A stretch of DNA of 64,000 nucleotides from Saccharina japonica (Eukaryota; Sar; Phaeophyceae; Laminariales; Laminariaceae). This document shows positions 22,430 to 35,005 of the stretch, piece after piece (the stretch's first letter is position 1; every line of letters begins with the position of its first letter). Made by a program: the position numbers and the translations under genes. The notes below the pieces were generated by a model. It ran no database searches and had not been told where the DNA came from. It saw only the letters and a list, made by a program, of their open reading frames with translations. The stretch spans positions 62,001 to 126,000 of the forward strand of contig MEHQ01001459.1 of assembly GCA_008828725.1 (NCBI GenBank), given 5' to 3'.

Positions 22430-25400
22430 CTTGCATGGTCTTACCTCCTATGGGCAATTAAACTCATTTGGCGCGAAGCGCCAAAAAATATACCGAGGGA
22501 GCGAAGCGACCGTACAGTAAAAAAAAACTCTTGTAGCGGTGCGTTTGGGCCTCCATTTGTTTTATGGATTTCTGTCTGTAATAGTCGCGGTTTTGCGTTA
22601 CTGATCGTGAGGGGTGTACTTCGCCGATTTTCACAAACCCGGCAACTACAGAAGCGAGAGAGTTTGGACTAACGCGTGGGGTTTGTTTCATCATCAACTG
22701 TATTGAGCTGGTCCATGCCGCCGTGCTGCTGTGGTTCTGGTGTGTTTAGAGTGCGGCGGGATTTCGTTGTTGTTTGTGTTTTTTTCCTCCGAACGCACAC
22801 GGTCTATACACGGCACCAGGCAGCCTTGCTTCATGTACCTCTCTACTTAGTAGTACGTACCTACGATATAGCTTTTGGGTCCATTCATACTTACCCACAA
22901 TACAGATGCTGTGCACTCTCTCTTGCCTAGTGTTATCTGCCTGTGTACAGGAAACAACTATTGTTCCATTTCTTCTTGGATATTGTAACAGACCCGACGG
23001 TGATTTTCTGCAGCGACCGGTGCAGCTTGCCTATGCCAACAGCACGCGCTCTCACCGTGAGTGGAGCTTACCCGGCCTGGTGAAATTTATAAATACAATC
23101 GAGAACGTGCAGTTGGGAACATGTGCATGGTGGCAGGCATCGTCGTACTCACATATGTGATAATCGATTATTATCTTGTACCTGGTACATATCGAAAAAC
23201 TCGAGCAACTTCTTTGGAACAGAGCGTGCTCTCATGGTATTTGCATTATTAGTTCGTTGCCTCTCAACAGTAGCGCTCGTGAATCCTTCTTGATGGCACC
23301 GCGAAGAAGCAGGCTTCGTCGCTCATTGGTTCAACAGCCCCCCGAATTACACACAACAAAAATATTTATCCCATATAGCTCAAGTGCACCGCGCTCTTAC
23401 ACGCTGTGCACTGGCCTTAAGTGTCGGATGTAAGCTTGCGTGGACACACACCTATAATTGTTGCGAAACAGATAATATTCGCAGAAACGTTGATTGACAG
23501 AATGCACTAACACAAGAAATACACTATAATCGTGCTATCAAAGTATTAGTATTAACAACGTCGACTACAAGTTATGACGGTGTTTGCGTGATACATATTG
23601 AATCAATGCACACATTGCACTTGCCATACATGGTAAAGTTTGATCCGGACAACACTATCCAGATTGCCCGCCCTCAACGTGCACCACTACTGCTTGCGCG
23701 ACGGGCCACAGTTGCAGTCCGCCTGATTCATTTCGCCTCGGCCGCATACAACTCGTATCCCCGACGGGATTTACAAAATGTGATCTTCTCCTTTGGCTGC
23801 TTTAAGTCGTGGCAGCGCTCTTCTGGTACACAGCCGTTAAAATTCCCTCCCAACTTGTGATCAAAACAACTTATTAGGGTGGCATTTCTATGCCTCCACT
23901 GTCATCTCATTCCTAGTTGATACGACGTGCTGCCAAACGCGCGAAACCTCGGTGTCATTGGTGACTGCACAGCTACACTCTGACGCCCCCTTATCTCGAG
24001 CAACTTCGTGTTCTGCATAATATATGTTCAAGCCGAAGGTTATCGACTATTCAACAACCCAGGCCTCTGCACGCGTGGCACCTGCAGGGCCTCCACTACC
24101 CACGGGAGCGAGCAGTTTGTCCTGACGGGCGCATATTTCCCTCGAACGAGCCTTAGCGCTTCCCTGGAGCTGCTATGGCCGTGATACCTGCGTCACCACC
24201 CAAGAGGCGCGGGATGTGGGTAGCACGTGTCATGTTAGCCCAAATGCAGCGGGTAAATTATCGGAACTGTTCAGGTCCTCCCTGGAGCACCCATGGAGCA
24301 CCCGAAAATAAAAACCAAAAACGAGATGGGTTGTACTCGCTGTTTTAACAGTACACCTCATGTGCCCGGCCTCGTTGCTGAGCATCGAGCTTGTCGCTTA
24401 ATTTCCCGCTTCCACATCCGCGACGACATCGTACTACTTCAGTGAGATAATAAGAAAGGGTACAGCGCTTCATAGGTACGACGAGCGTCACCAATACGGT
24501 GCTGAACTTTGAGCGTCACCGGCACGTTTACTACGGTAGCAATCGACTCAAATAGTTCGAAAGCGGAATAGCTCTGCTCAAGGGGTGTGCATGAAACTCC
24601 CCCGCTCCAGGGCTGCGTAGTAGCATTGATTATATCATAAAATAAGCCATCGACACCTCGCGCTCGTTTGACATCCCGCTACGGAAAACAGGATCGATCC
24701 CGGACGTCACAGTAAGATATTGCGGAAATACAGTTCGGATACTTCCCGCTGTCTAACGGCACAAACACGAATATTTTTACACCGGCGAGGATAACCGATC
24801 AAGGCAGGAGCGGGGATTTGGTTTCAATGCTGAGCTGCAAACCCTGACTAATCCAGTGGAAATGCGTAGCAAGAAAGAGCACGGTGCCGTGCCCCGTCCT
24901 CGATCAAGCTGTACCTGCATGGCCCCGTGTACCATCTACTCATACCGTCTCCCTGCCTACAACAGCAACGTTAAGATCGTGGTTATCAAAAGTCTTCTAT
25001 AGGTTTTACCTACACGACGAGCAAATTTCATATATTCTTCTACACCATTCGTACTGCAAGCACGACGATACTTTTAGAAAGGCAGCGGCAGAACATCCCC
25101 TTGCCTGGAAATGTATTGGCAGGCCATCGGGATCCGTCATCAGTCAGCCTTGACGTGACGTTGGCTCTGCAGCCTCCTTCGCTTCCTCCCTCAGCAACGA
25201 TTTCCGGCTCTTTGAACAAATGTATACACCACGTGGACCGCCGATGCTATACTAGATTAGGAGAATAGCTCACGATGCGGATCATCCTGACAGACGTGGC
25301 GACACACACGAGCATGACAAATGAGTAGAGGCAACAAAAGGTGTTGTACCGAACAGCGACAACTCACTTGAGGCGAAAGCCAGCCAAAATCTATGGCACT

Positions 25401-27040
25401 TTTCGGCCGTATATTTACTCGCGAACACGACACCCAACGGAATAAATAATGAGATCAAGTCCCACACCCTGCGTGAATTTCACAGAATGAAGCGGTGGAA
25501 GTTCCACTACATGTTTAAGTCTACATGGTCTTGGCTCCTGCCCTTGAGGCCAAGAGTCTATTCCACTGCCTGTGAGTTATATGTTTCTACTTCATTAAAA
25601 CGCATCTCCCTACCATAAACAAACATGGATAAGATGCGCCGTGGGTTCGGGGTCCCGCTTGCTCAGACACCGCATCGTATGGGAGACGTCGAGGCGCACC
25701 CACGAACACACCCGTTGACTGTAGCCACCGGGGGGAAGAAGCCACGAAACAGTTCACACCAAACGGATCGTAGAAGCAAGTACACCACAGACCACCCGCT
25801 GGGACTGCGTCAACACTAAAAAGGCGCGGCCAAATGCTACCGTACAGCATTGTTGCAGAATTGCAGGAAGACGGGAAACGGCGTAGACGTCAAACCCAAA
25901 GAGCGGTATTGCAGCATTAGCTGTCGTGGAGAGGTAGGGGGGTGTGGCGTGAAACCCAGACCCTACTGTAATTCACTACTGCTGTTCAGCTACAAGGTTG
26001 AATCCAACACTTGCCAAAACAAAGGGTCAAGCAAACGAAATCCGGATGCCAACGTTACCCACCTGCATCGGTAGTTCCTCGTTACCCTCCTTACTGAAAG
26101 CTCCGGCATTCGTGCCGTCAACCTTGTGCTCTTGCTCTCCGTGAACGTTTGTGATGATCGCCCCCCCCCCCCTCTCTCCACCTTTCACTCGCGACGGCTG
26201 TCGTGGCGTCAGCACAGAGAGCTACGACGCCATTGACTTTTCGCCCAGAAAAATCGGACTCCGGAAAGAATCCCACCTTTCAAATATTCGTCCTGCTCGG
26301 CGTAATCGACGAGCCGGGCAGATGTAGCAGCCTCTCCTGCCCTCTGAGAGAAGCATCCGTGCCACTGCCACAGCGCTGTATTATGGAGATCGGCCCTGGC
26401 CTGCGGTTGCCCACGCCACCCTCACCCACCGTTGCATTCCCTTGCGCCGGCTCTCTTGCATGGTTTCCTATTGTTTTATCTGGTGTCTTCCGCCATCGAT
26501 TTTCCTCCCTCAGCAAGATATGTTTATTGTGCCCCCCCCGTGGGCGGTTGCCGGCGCGGTACGGTCGTCGCCTTCGTTTGCGTGTTCGTCTGCGTGCAAG
26601 GTGTTCGCACGATGGACGGGGAGCGTTTCCAGGAGCGCAAACCCACCACCACGTGCACTTCCACCTGTCACGCCAGCACGTCTGCTAGTGTTGCTCTAGG
26701 ACTAGAGTGCAAGGGCAGCGGGGTTGCAGAGAGAGGGACGGCCAGGAGGTGTCACATCTTCAGCGCAAGCAGTACATTCAGTACCAGCAGTACCAGCAGT
26801 ACCCCCCTCTCCTCGACAAAAGCTGTGTAGAGGATTGCAGATCAGTCAAAAATATTTACGACTACAGTAGTATGATATACTACTCGTATACTCTCTGGCG
26901 AAAGACAATGCAGATCACGGTTGCAGGTACAGCGTGGGTACAGCAGTATATAGAGAGCTCATGCGGCGCAGGCAATATACACCTGCAATGGCGACTGCTG
27001 GGCAGGTACACGGTAGCAGCGCAGGTTGTCATGAACGAAC
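22430..27040. other. Segment found only on the left arm, no recognisable gene
   Basis: I see no mirrored counterpart for most of this stretch on the right arm. At 22,460-22,520 there is a small hairpin-rich patch (GGCGCGAAGCGCC, then GGGAGCGAAGCGACCG). The longest open frames, such as 26,203-26,688 and 23,588-23,860, have no motif I recognise and their composition is unconvincing as protein. A C-run occurs near 26,161. It may be a unique host segment or a decayed large insertion. A spliced host gene cannot be ruled out by eye. Confidence 0.4.
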
Positions 27041-27045
27041 AAATA

Positions 27046-27212
27046 CAATGCAGGACACCTAACAAGGAACAGGCTAATAAGAAGGCCAGGCTGAGATTGA
27101 GAGAAACGAACGAAGTTCGGGAGTCGTGCTCTTGTAGAAAGTACGAGCCCTCTCTCAAATAAGAAATCCAGCCTGAACCATATTTCCTGTTTCTTATTAA
27201 GTTCCCCGTACT
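27046..27212 (-). mobile_element. MITE, GGACACC family, copy 1
   Basis: Begins with CAGGACACCTAACAAG and ends with CCTGTTTCTTATTAAGTTCC, an imperfect inverted pair. The interior has the CCAGGCTGAGATT block shared with copies at 32,762-32,941 and 59,234-59,411, in the opposite orientation to them. About 170 bp, no coding capacity. Older than the others, judging by its imperfect ends. Confidence 0.65.
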
Positions 27213-28090
27213 GGTATCTCTCTCGTCGGCAGCATTAAATGTTTTCTTACAGCAGTACAGCAGTAGTGCAGTGCCCCAACTACACACTGCACTGCACACA
27301 CTGGTACGTGTATATGTGTGCAGTCAGTTCGAGAGGTGTACACGCGCAATAAACACAGGCAACTACTTCTTGCTGTTGTACTCGTAGTAGACGGTACAAG
27401 CTCGTGTGCCCGTGCGAAGCACGTAAGACGGAGGCAAGTCGTGGAGATCTGCTGTTAGTTACCTGGTACATACGATACAGCAGCAGCAGCCTGCAGTAGT
27501 AGTCGTTTTTTTTGTGATGCAAGGTATCCGGTAGGTGTCAGGTATAACACTGCTGTACCCGTAGGCGACAAGACGTACTACTCGTAGACGGTTGAGTACT
27601 CGTATCGCCAGAGACCAAATAAGCAGCGTTTGATACAACACGACAACAATGCACGGCACCTGCTATGTATAAGAAGCCTCCTCTGCTATGCGGGTCCTGC
27701 TTGAAGGAATCTGGAAGCGCTCTCTGGTGATGAGTAGGTTTTCATGCTTCCACGCCGAAGTGTTTTACGAGTCTCCAACAGCGCCACCACAGCTGTTACC
27801 CACGTTGCGAAGTAGTACCTCAAATACCAGCTGCCTGCCCAGCGACTTCGGCTTCGAGTTGTTGCTGCAAGTATGCGTATCACCTTGGCCTTGTTTCAGG
27901 CTTCACCACAGGCCGATGGTGGCCAGCGTGCCTCTGCCCAGCCTTGTCGCGCCGCGCGTACGATCACGCCGCGCATTCTGTGCTGCTGATTGGCCAAACC
28001 TTATGGGAGACCCTTATGGGGAGCACTTTTTTGTTGGACAAACAACTATAAAATAGAGTGGACCCTTATGGGTGATTAGGTAAGACCATG
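27213..28090. other. Gene-free spacer with GTAC-rich palindromic words
   Basis: Many short words such as TACTCGTA, GGTACA and CAGCAG occur, but no gene or element ends are visible. The open frames near 27,690-28,050 have no recognisable motif. The last 80 bases contain a short direct repeat, CCCTTATGGG. Confidence 0.4.
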
Positions 28091-28099
28091 AGAGTGCGG

Positions 28100-28710
28100 C
28101 CGGCATTTTGCCACTTGAAACCAAACAACATGAAATTAGTGTAGGGTTTGTGATGGGGCGCTGAACAAGTTTCAGCCACTTTATCAGGCGTTTTGCCCAT
28201 TCACGCAAAAGACGCATGCTACGATAAAGGTGCACCATGTTTTTTCTGAGTTCCTCTCACTTAAGGAGCGTCATACCTCACCGACAAAATGATTTTGGAG
28301 CAAAATAAAATTGCTGCAGGATCAAGCCGGATGATAAATATCATGACCGAAGTACACTCTGTAACACATTTCGTCACAAAAATGAAAGTCCGACGAATTT
28401 GGGTTAAGGAGCCCGACCGTTCAGAAAACGATTCAGCCAAAAGGTGCTACCTCTACGTACCGTAGCACGCGTCAAAACTACTTGAAATTAGTATGGGGTT
28501 TGTCTTGGGGCGCCCAAAAAGTTTCAAGCACGTCTCAGGCATTTATTTCCAGGCAAATGTCTTAAATAGATAGACACGTTTAAGGTAAATTAAGGCACGT
28601 CAGGCATGTGCCTATCTTTTTGTCTATCTCATTATTTTTCGCCTGCGGCGTGCCTATCTCCACGTGCCTGAAAGCGCCTGCGGCGTGCCTTAAAGGCTAC
28701 TCGTAGGGCC
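28100..28710. mobile_element. TGCCTGAAA-rich element, copy in left arm
   Basis: Reverse-oriented relative of the 19.76 kb element and mirrored partner of 54,831-55,325. The arms share AGACGCATGCTACGATAAAGG (28,210-28,230 here, in duplicate near 55,063-55,110 there). About 235 bases at 28,240-28,475 are absent from the partner and look like a later insertion containing the GGGTTAAGGAGCCCGA motif also seen near 1,810. No coding capacity. Confidence 0.55.
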
Positions 28711-29800
28711 TACGTAGAGGCGAGGATATCCCTATTTTATAACAAATTATGAACCACATTTAGCTGTGAATTCTCCCGACCGTTCGATATCATTTTGTAC
28801 CAGGCCGTTAGCTGTTGGGCTGTTCGGCCACAGTGATGGTTACTATGTTTATATATGACTATGAGTATACCGTGTGCGCCGGGCCGTTGTATTGTTGTTG
28901 ACCACTTCTGTAACGAGAACCTAGCCGCCGGTGGTTGGTGGTGTCCCTTCTTTAGTCGCGATGTACGGGGGGTGTCCCCCTTTTTGTCAAATGCCCTACT
29001 TAATTTATTAAAAACAAAATCTACATATTTTTTCTGTTTCTTTTTCTCTTTCACGCAGATAGATTGCTTCGTAGCAGGGTAGGTCGTGCCTGTCGTATAT
29101 GCCATTGAATCGTCTGCTCTGCTTGCTGCATTGCAGCGGATTGCAGATCTGTGTCGTAGTTTTGTGACCACATAACTGGCATCTCTCTAGGATGAAGAAA
29201 CGGCAGACACTGCTGGGTGTGCTGGATGTCGACGGGTAGAATTGACGAAGAATACACACACAGTACGAACGGCCCCCCAACTTACAGCCGTGTAGGTTCT
29301 ATATTTCCCCTGGTACAACGTACGGGAGGAGTACCTACCGTATAACACGGAAGAAAGCACACCCGCGTACATGAGCACACCCTGTGTGATATATTTGTTT
29401 GGCTGTTTTTTTTACGTCGCCTTATCACCGGGTGTACGTTGAATACCACACGCACCCCCTATACGGAGGTGCGTCTGAATACAGCATCAAACAAACGCCA
29501 AACTTATCACACCGCCTGGTGAATATAGTTTACCCCCACAACACTTGGTATTGCCGGTACTCCTCCTACTGTGCCCTACGCCCCAAACGCCGGCGTCGGG
29601 TTACCGGTATTAACACTACGTAGGGTGGATACATATCGTGATAGTTGCTAACGGTAGTGATATCGAGGGGGTCTAGAGTAACGCTCCTTGCGTAGCAATC
29701 ATCACGTACGGTTACCACCCCCCACCCCCGCAATGCCCACACCCCTCACCACACCCCCTAGCTGTGGGGCTACTATTACTATTACAAGACTGGGTGAGGC
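28711..29800. repeat. Palindrome arm block, mirrored at 52.6-54.8 kb
   Basis: Matches the reverse complement of 52,600-53,397 and 54,518-54,830. Shared landmarks are the segment with GTCGACATCCAGCACACCCAG (complement near 29,215; direct near 53,178) and the segment near 28,860-28,970. The right arm has the 1.1 kb AGAGTGTTTGCG transposon inserted where this arm is continuous near 29,015. No gene. Confidence 0.85.
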
Positions 29801-30873
29801 TTGACCACAAACATAGTTTCCTTGCCTTCCCGACGGAGATGTGGCAGACAGCACGAAACAACCAAGGGAAACGAAACAATCGTACCCCGACGTATAAACA
29901 GATTAAACACTGAGAATGGAATGAAAGAACATGCGCACCGAGGCACGACCATAACACCCACCAGCCAATCGCAGCAGTTTGCGGTGCCAGTAGCATAGAT
30001 GTAGCTTCTACCTTCTAGTCGGTTTGGTGCCTTGTTACCCTTTCTGCCGGCTCCGTCCTGCTTTCATTAACCGTGCCCCGAACCCGGAGAGCATGCGTCA
30101 GGCAATACGAAACACACAAAACCATGCCAGCTGCGACAGGTAATACAGTAAACAAAAGAAACAATAAAAAGGCGTGAAAAAAAACAATAAAAATAACCAC
30201 TAGGATGGATATATATGTTGATCGATGATGAAAATATTCTAACTACGTAAGAATATCCAGAACCAATGTTTGGGCTCAGAACCACCACACCCCAGTAATA
30301 GTTGTGTTGTTTCGATTACTCCAGTAGATTGCAAAATCATCTGCAACACCTCAAACACATTGCGGTAAAGCCATTGTCAGTACTAGCTGTCGCTATTGTG
30401 ACATCGGGTGTATTTTACGGATTTTTGTTACCGCGCTTGCATTAATAACCTATCTCAGGTATACGCGGAGCGGCGGCGGGCATCTGCACGACGCGGTGGA
30501 GCCCACCTTGTATATATACCAGGTGCATACATACATAATGCTGTACATAGAAAGATACCCGCAGGACTGCGCAAAATTTTGACAATATATTTACGTGTAC
30601 GTACGCGTAAAAAATGCGAAACAGTTATTATAATATTGCTCAAAATGTGCATCTTACACGCTCCTGTTCGGGTAAGTAGTATGATACTGGTGTGGGGTGA
30701 CTACTGTATGTAGGTGAGGCACAGAGTATCCCCTTGTAGGTCATGGCCTTTTTCCTTGGTGTCACTCACTTTCGTGTAGCTTAGAAGGAGGAGAGGAACA
30801 GCTTTATCCGTCGCAGAGCCGCGGTTGCATCTGATATGGGAAGGGTCCCAAAGCGGCAATTGTTCGTCAATGG
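29801..30873. repeat. Palindrome arm block, mirrored at 49.4-50.5 kb
   Basis: Matches the reverse complement of 49,425-50,490. At the outer edge, this arm runs on without a break near 29,800, while the right arm has about 2.1 kb of extra sequence (50,491-52,600). At the inner edge, both arms reach the CAATGG/CCATTG flank of the foldback element. No gene. Confidence 0.88.
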
Positions 30874-31497
30874 GGACTGGAATGAACAAGAAAATAGAGA
30901 TGGCTCCCGGATTCGTGGGAACCGGGTACCCGGAGGCGGGTACCCGCAACCGTCGATACCGGTACCGTCCCGGTTCCATTTTGATTGCCGGCGGTACTGG
31001 GTATCCCGGGTACCAGGGTTCCAGGGTATCCGGGTACCCCCGGGTACCCGTTAGTTACGCTCCACGGAGCCCCCGATAGACAGCGCACAGCGCACAGCAT
31101 ACCCTACCTACCTTCACACAACACACCATATACACACACAGTGATTAGACCAATGACCAATGTCTAGCAAAATGTACATGTAACCCCGGGTACCCGGGTA
31201 CCCGCGGTACGGGAGAATACGCACAGCCTCCTCTCTTTCGCATTTTTATCCATCGACAGAGACGAAATGAAGTCTTGTCCTCTCACCTTCCGCCTAACTA
31301 CGACTCAGCACCCCGCCTGAGGACCGTTCACGCCGCTCAACCACAAGAGTGGAGCAAAATGTACATGTAACCCCGGGTACCCGGGTACCCGGGTACCCGG
31401 GATACCCAGTACAGCGGGTACCCGGGACGGTGCTGGTCAAATTCCACCGAAGGCGGTACTGGTCCCGGTTCCAATTTTTGAATCCGGGAGCCATCTC
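30874..31497. mobile_element. Short foldback element with GGGTACCC arrays
   Basis: Flanked by CAATGG on both sides (30,868-30,873 and 31,498-31,503). The inner ends share GAGATGGCTCCCGGATTC in inverted orientation, followed by about 130 bp of imperfect inverted arms full of GGGTACCC units. The flanks are the same as those of the 4.7 kb elements at 37,203 and 44,752, in mirror orientation, and the first 20 bases or so of the flank-2 end resemble the 4.7 kb element's end. It therefore looks like a short member, or a replaced interior, at the same insertion site. No coding capacity. Confidence 0.7.
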
Positions 31498-31503
31498 CAA
31501 TGG

Positions 31504-32242
31504 TAATGCCTTTTATATATCATTGGTACCGCTCTCAGGGGGAGGGGATGCCCATCCCCTACCCCCACGCTCGTGTAATTTGGAGTTCGTTTTGTGTAAG
31601 CTTTTTAGTACCGGGACCATGGGTATTGCAGACCCACAACGCGTGCTTTACACGTCGTCCGGAGACCTAGCTCGATACCTACAGGGGTAATGGGTTGATG
31701 AATGGATGCCTCGCTACTTTCTCCTGGTGTGGCTGGTTTTTGGGGCTCTGAAAAGTTCGAGGGCGATAGAGCGAGAACATTTTGGCCTCTAAAAAACTCG
31801 TCGAAGGGTGGTGTGCCTGGCAGAGTCGTTGGTGCTGCAACCCTGACCGCTAGTGCTGCATGCATTCTTGTTGGCAAGAACTGAGCATGCTCGTAGTCAA
31901 GGCGTCTTCCTATACTTCGCAAGTTACCGTTTGAGAAACGATGCCCTACACATTGTAAACTTACTGTCTGCTTCAACAATTTGTTTCAAATTTCTTCAAA
32001 TTTCGGTGTAGTGCGGCTCAACGACGTGTATACCAGGTATTCCTCACATTGTGATGTCGATACGAATGTCATTCCAGCCTGTTCCAGCACCACAACCAAC
32101 AAAAAGGTTAGCAGCAGTATTACTAAAATATCAACATTACGAAATGATAAGCGTACGAGTTATTGCCCTGTAAACACTACCGCTGCTGCTGTTTCTTGGT
32201 GGCTGCCATGTACTACTGTTTGTACTCGTTATTGCCCTGTAA
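31504..32242. other. Inner left-arm flank and a block repeated at 42.3 kb
   Basis: The first 100 bases match the reverse complement of 44,640-44,745, the outer flank of the unit B element. The part from 31,912 to 32,242 is repeated in direct orientation at 42,347-42,678 almost unchanged, including a GCTGCTG-rich patch. No gene is visible. Confidence 0.7.
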
Positions 32243-32742
32243 GGCTGTTTCTTAAGGAAGTTCGATTTGTTTCAGTTCGATTTGTTTTTTTCAGGACATT
32301 ATTGATGTTTTTGACCGGGAACGCGGGCTAATCGGCCGTGCGCTTCTCGGGATGAGTGCGCCCAACATCTCAGAGGTATCCAACGCAAAAAACCGCTTCT
32401 CCATCGAAGCATTTTCAAGTTCTCGAGGTATGTGGCATTTCGAATAATATCCAACAAATAACATTCCAGAAGCACAAACTATTCAAAATTTCCGTAATTT
32501 CTGCCTCGAAAGTACCTTCAAATTGTGTTTGATGTCTATTGTTCGATTTCAGAAAAAGTTGGATATTTCAAACTGCTTCGATAGAGAAGCGGATTTTTGC
32601 GTTGGATACCTGTGGGATGGAAGGGGAATGCATTCCGAGAAGCGCACGACCCTTTCGACGGCGTTCCGGGTCAAAAACATCAGTAAATGGCCGAAAAAAA
32701 CAAATCGAACTGAAACAAATCGAACTTCCCTAAGAAACAGCC
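32243..32742. mobile_element. Tourist-like MITE (PIF/Harbinger type), 500 bp
   Basis: Inverted ends start GGCTGTTTCTTAAGG and extend for about 110 bases, including a doubled TTCGATTTGTTT block. TAA is present on each side (32,240-32,242 and 32,743-32,745). The paralogous block at 42,661-42,690 has the unfilled site with one TAA at 42,676-42,678, which proves a three-base TAA duplication. TWA duplications with GGC-TGTTT ends are typical of Tourist MITEs. No coding capacity. Confidence 0.9.
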
Positions 32743-32761
32743 TAAACAACTACAGTACCGT

Positions 32762-32941
32762 ACAGGACACCTATAATAAGAAACAGGAAATGTGGTCCAG
32801 GCTGGATGTCTTATTTTAAATAAGGTGACTTCTACACTAATTTCGAGATAACGACTCCCGAATTTCTTGTTTTACTCTAAATCTTAGCCTGGCTTTCTTG
32901 TTAGCCTCTTTCTTATATTAGGTATCCTGCACTGCTGCTGT
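32762..32941 (+). mobile_element. MITE, GGACACC family, copy 2
   Basis: Starts ACAGGACACCTATAATAAG and ends with TTCTTATATTAGGTATCCTG, an imperfect inverted pair. The interior block GGTCCAGGCTGGA is shared with 59,234-59,411. It sits 20 bases from the Tourist-like MITE. The 42.69 kb paralogue lacks it just after GTACCGTACAGG, so this too is a later insertion. Confidence 0.75.
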
Positions 32942-34996
32942 ACTGCACTGCTGCTGTTTCTTGGTGGGAGTCATGTACTACTACCGTTTGTACTCGAAAG
33001 CAGGTTAGACTTATCGTACGATGCCCTTGCTTGTGGTCTGTTGTCAGCTTTGCTGTATCATACCATACATATATGTACCACCATATAGCATGAGGTCAAA
33101 TATCAGGACTCAACTTTTCAATACTACTGTAATAGTCTACTGTATAGTATGAACAGCCCATATATCGACCATTTATGACGGTCGGAACAGAAAATAATCA
33201 CCGACCGTTGTAATGTCGCTGCTGTATACATAGTAGTACAATCCTAACAGAGATATATCGACCCAACCTGCGTTTCTTGTTTGGGAGAAAATGCGCTTTA
33301 CAACAATTTACATAAAGCAACTGCTCTCGATTTTCTTGTTGTCACGTTAATATCACGATACGACCTTCTACTCGTCGTCTGATCCAATGCGCTGTCGACT
33401 CGAGGGTGAACAAAAAACGAAACACATGCAGAAGGAAAGTGAACTAAATAAATTACCAACATTAACCCGGTGTCTAACTCAGTCTAATCAGAAAGGACGT
33501 GCTACTGCTGTGTACATTCTTGCTCTGTACTGTTGAATTGGGGGGGGGGTCAATAAAGTTTATAGAGAGCTTACTGTCGACACTAACATTGGGTGGCCGC
33601 ACTAATACTAAATTAGGAGCTGTTGCCCTGCCCACCCCCGCCGAGCATCCTCCCAGCCCATTGCTGTCCCTTGGCGGCCCAACCCCTCAACCGCCGATAC
33701 CTTTTGGCTACGCTTATAATTAGCACAACAAATACGAATTACGTGACGCCTTCCAGTATTTATCGAGGGGCGCGGGGGGGGGGGGGGGGCGTACTCGTTT
33801 TGTTGCCTACCATGAAGTCATCTGAACCGTTGCCGCGGCACCCCTTTCGAGACGGAGCACCGTTGCCTACTGCTCATTGATACACCTCAAAAATTTGGGC
33901 TCTATCGTTACGTGTTTCCTATAAAAAGTGTTACATTAATTTGTTTTGGTCATTCGGCATCCGCCTCGCTGTTTTGACCGTTGTGGCCACCAACATATCT
34001 CCTGCAATGGCGATCGTTTCCTGGCTGCTATTTAGTGTGCCAAGGGGGGCGGGGGGGGGGGCGTACTCATTTGTTGCTTGCTTAGTCATTTGACCATTGA
34101 CATTTTTGCCAAGGGGAGTGGGGGGTTCAATCGAAAAAAGACCGAGGCAAACGAACAGCTAGACAGGATTAAAAAAAAATAACTAACGACCATGCATATG
34201 TCCCCTCTTCGCGCATTTGCTTCGTGGGCCTTCGTATGCTTCGCGGCGCGAGCTGAAGTGGTGGCAAAACACAATTCTCCATCGCTATGTTGTTTGCAGA
34301 ATCCCCCACCAATTCCAGACACACTTCGCGTACTCTTCGGCAGACCGAACGGATCGAAGCCAAGGACGTAATGGTGCCTATACCGCCACTAGCCCTTGGC
34401 CTCAAACTCCTTGGTCACGAGACAACGGCTTTCGTCGTGCCAGAGAGTCTGTCAGAAAATTAATTCAGTCACTGGGCGTACTCTGTATTGGAATGGTGCA
34501 AAATTGAACAGCAAAAAAAGACAGACGAACAACGATGTGGTTGATTACATAGTATTGCAATGTAATAATATTGTCGGGTTTTGTTCAGTGCGATGAATGG
34601 TTACAATGAATTAGTTGGGCAATCATCACACCCTACCGCAGTACACATATACTACTGCAACATCCTGTATCGATAGCTCGCTCGTCTGCGTCTTCCTCCT
34701 CCGTTAGCTGGATCTGTTTCCGAAGCTTTCGCCTCTGTGTTCGCTATTCTCCATCACACGCGAAGAGGCGCCCTGCAAGAACGGCGAAGTCACGCAGGGC
34801 CAAAACTTTCTTTTTCCTCTCCTACCGTCTTCGTTGTCATCGGATCGGGAAAGAGAATGGCGTCTCTGCATGGCGCGAGGACGCGGGAGGACTAAATGGT
34901 GGGGAGGTTAGTAAGGTTGCTTCTGCCTTCAACGGTATATCCAGGGTGAACGGTACGCTTCAGGACACTCAATATTACGAAAGGCATGCCCTCGAG
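32942..34996. other. Gene-poor stretch with G homopolymers
   Basis: No recognisable gene. Long G runs lie at 33,540, 33,775-33,788 and 34,045-34,060, the latter two followed by a related GCGTACTC-T-GTTGC sequence, so they are diverged copies of one small repeat. The minus strand of 34,700-34,900 has a short open frame of about 55 codons with ordinary composition but no motif. A spliced gene cannot be excluded by eye. Confidence 0.4.
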
Positions 34997-35005
34997 GTTG
35001 ACAAC

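Noticed and set aside
26203-26688. Frame of 161 codons as a host gene
   Set aside because: Composition is that of random GC-rich sequence, it overlaps other frames of similar length, and no motif is recognised.
30870-31500. CRISPR-like array (regular GGGTACCC units)
   Set aside because: The units are contiguous or irregularly spaced, without unique spacers of constant length, and the DNA is eukaryotic.
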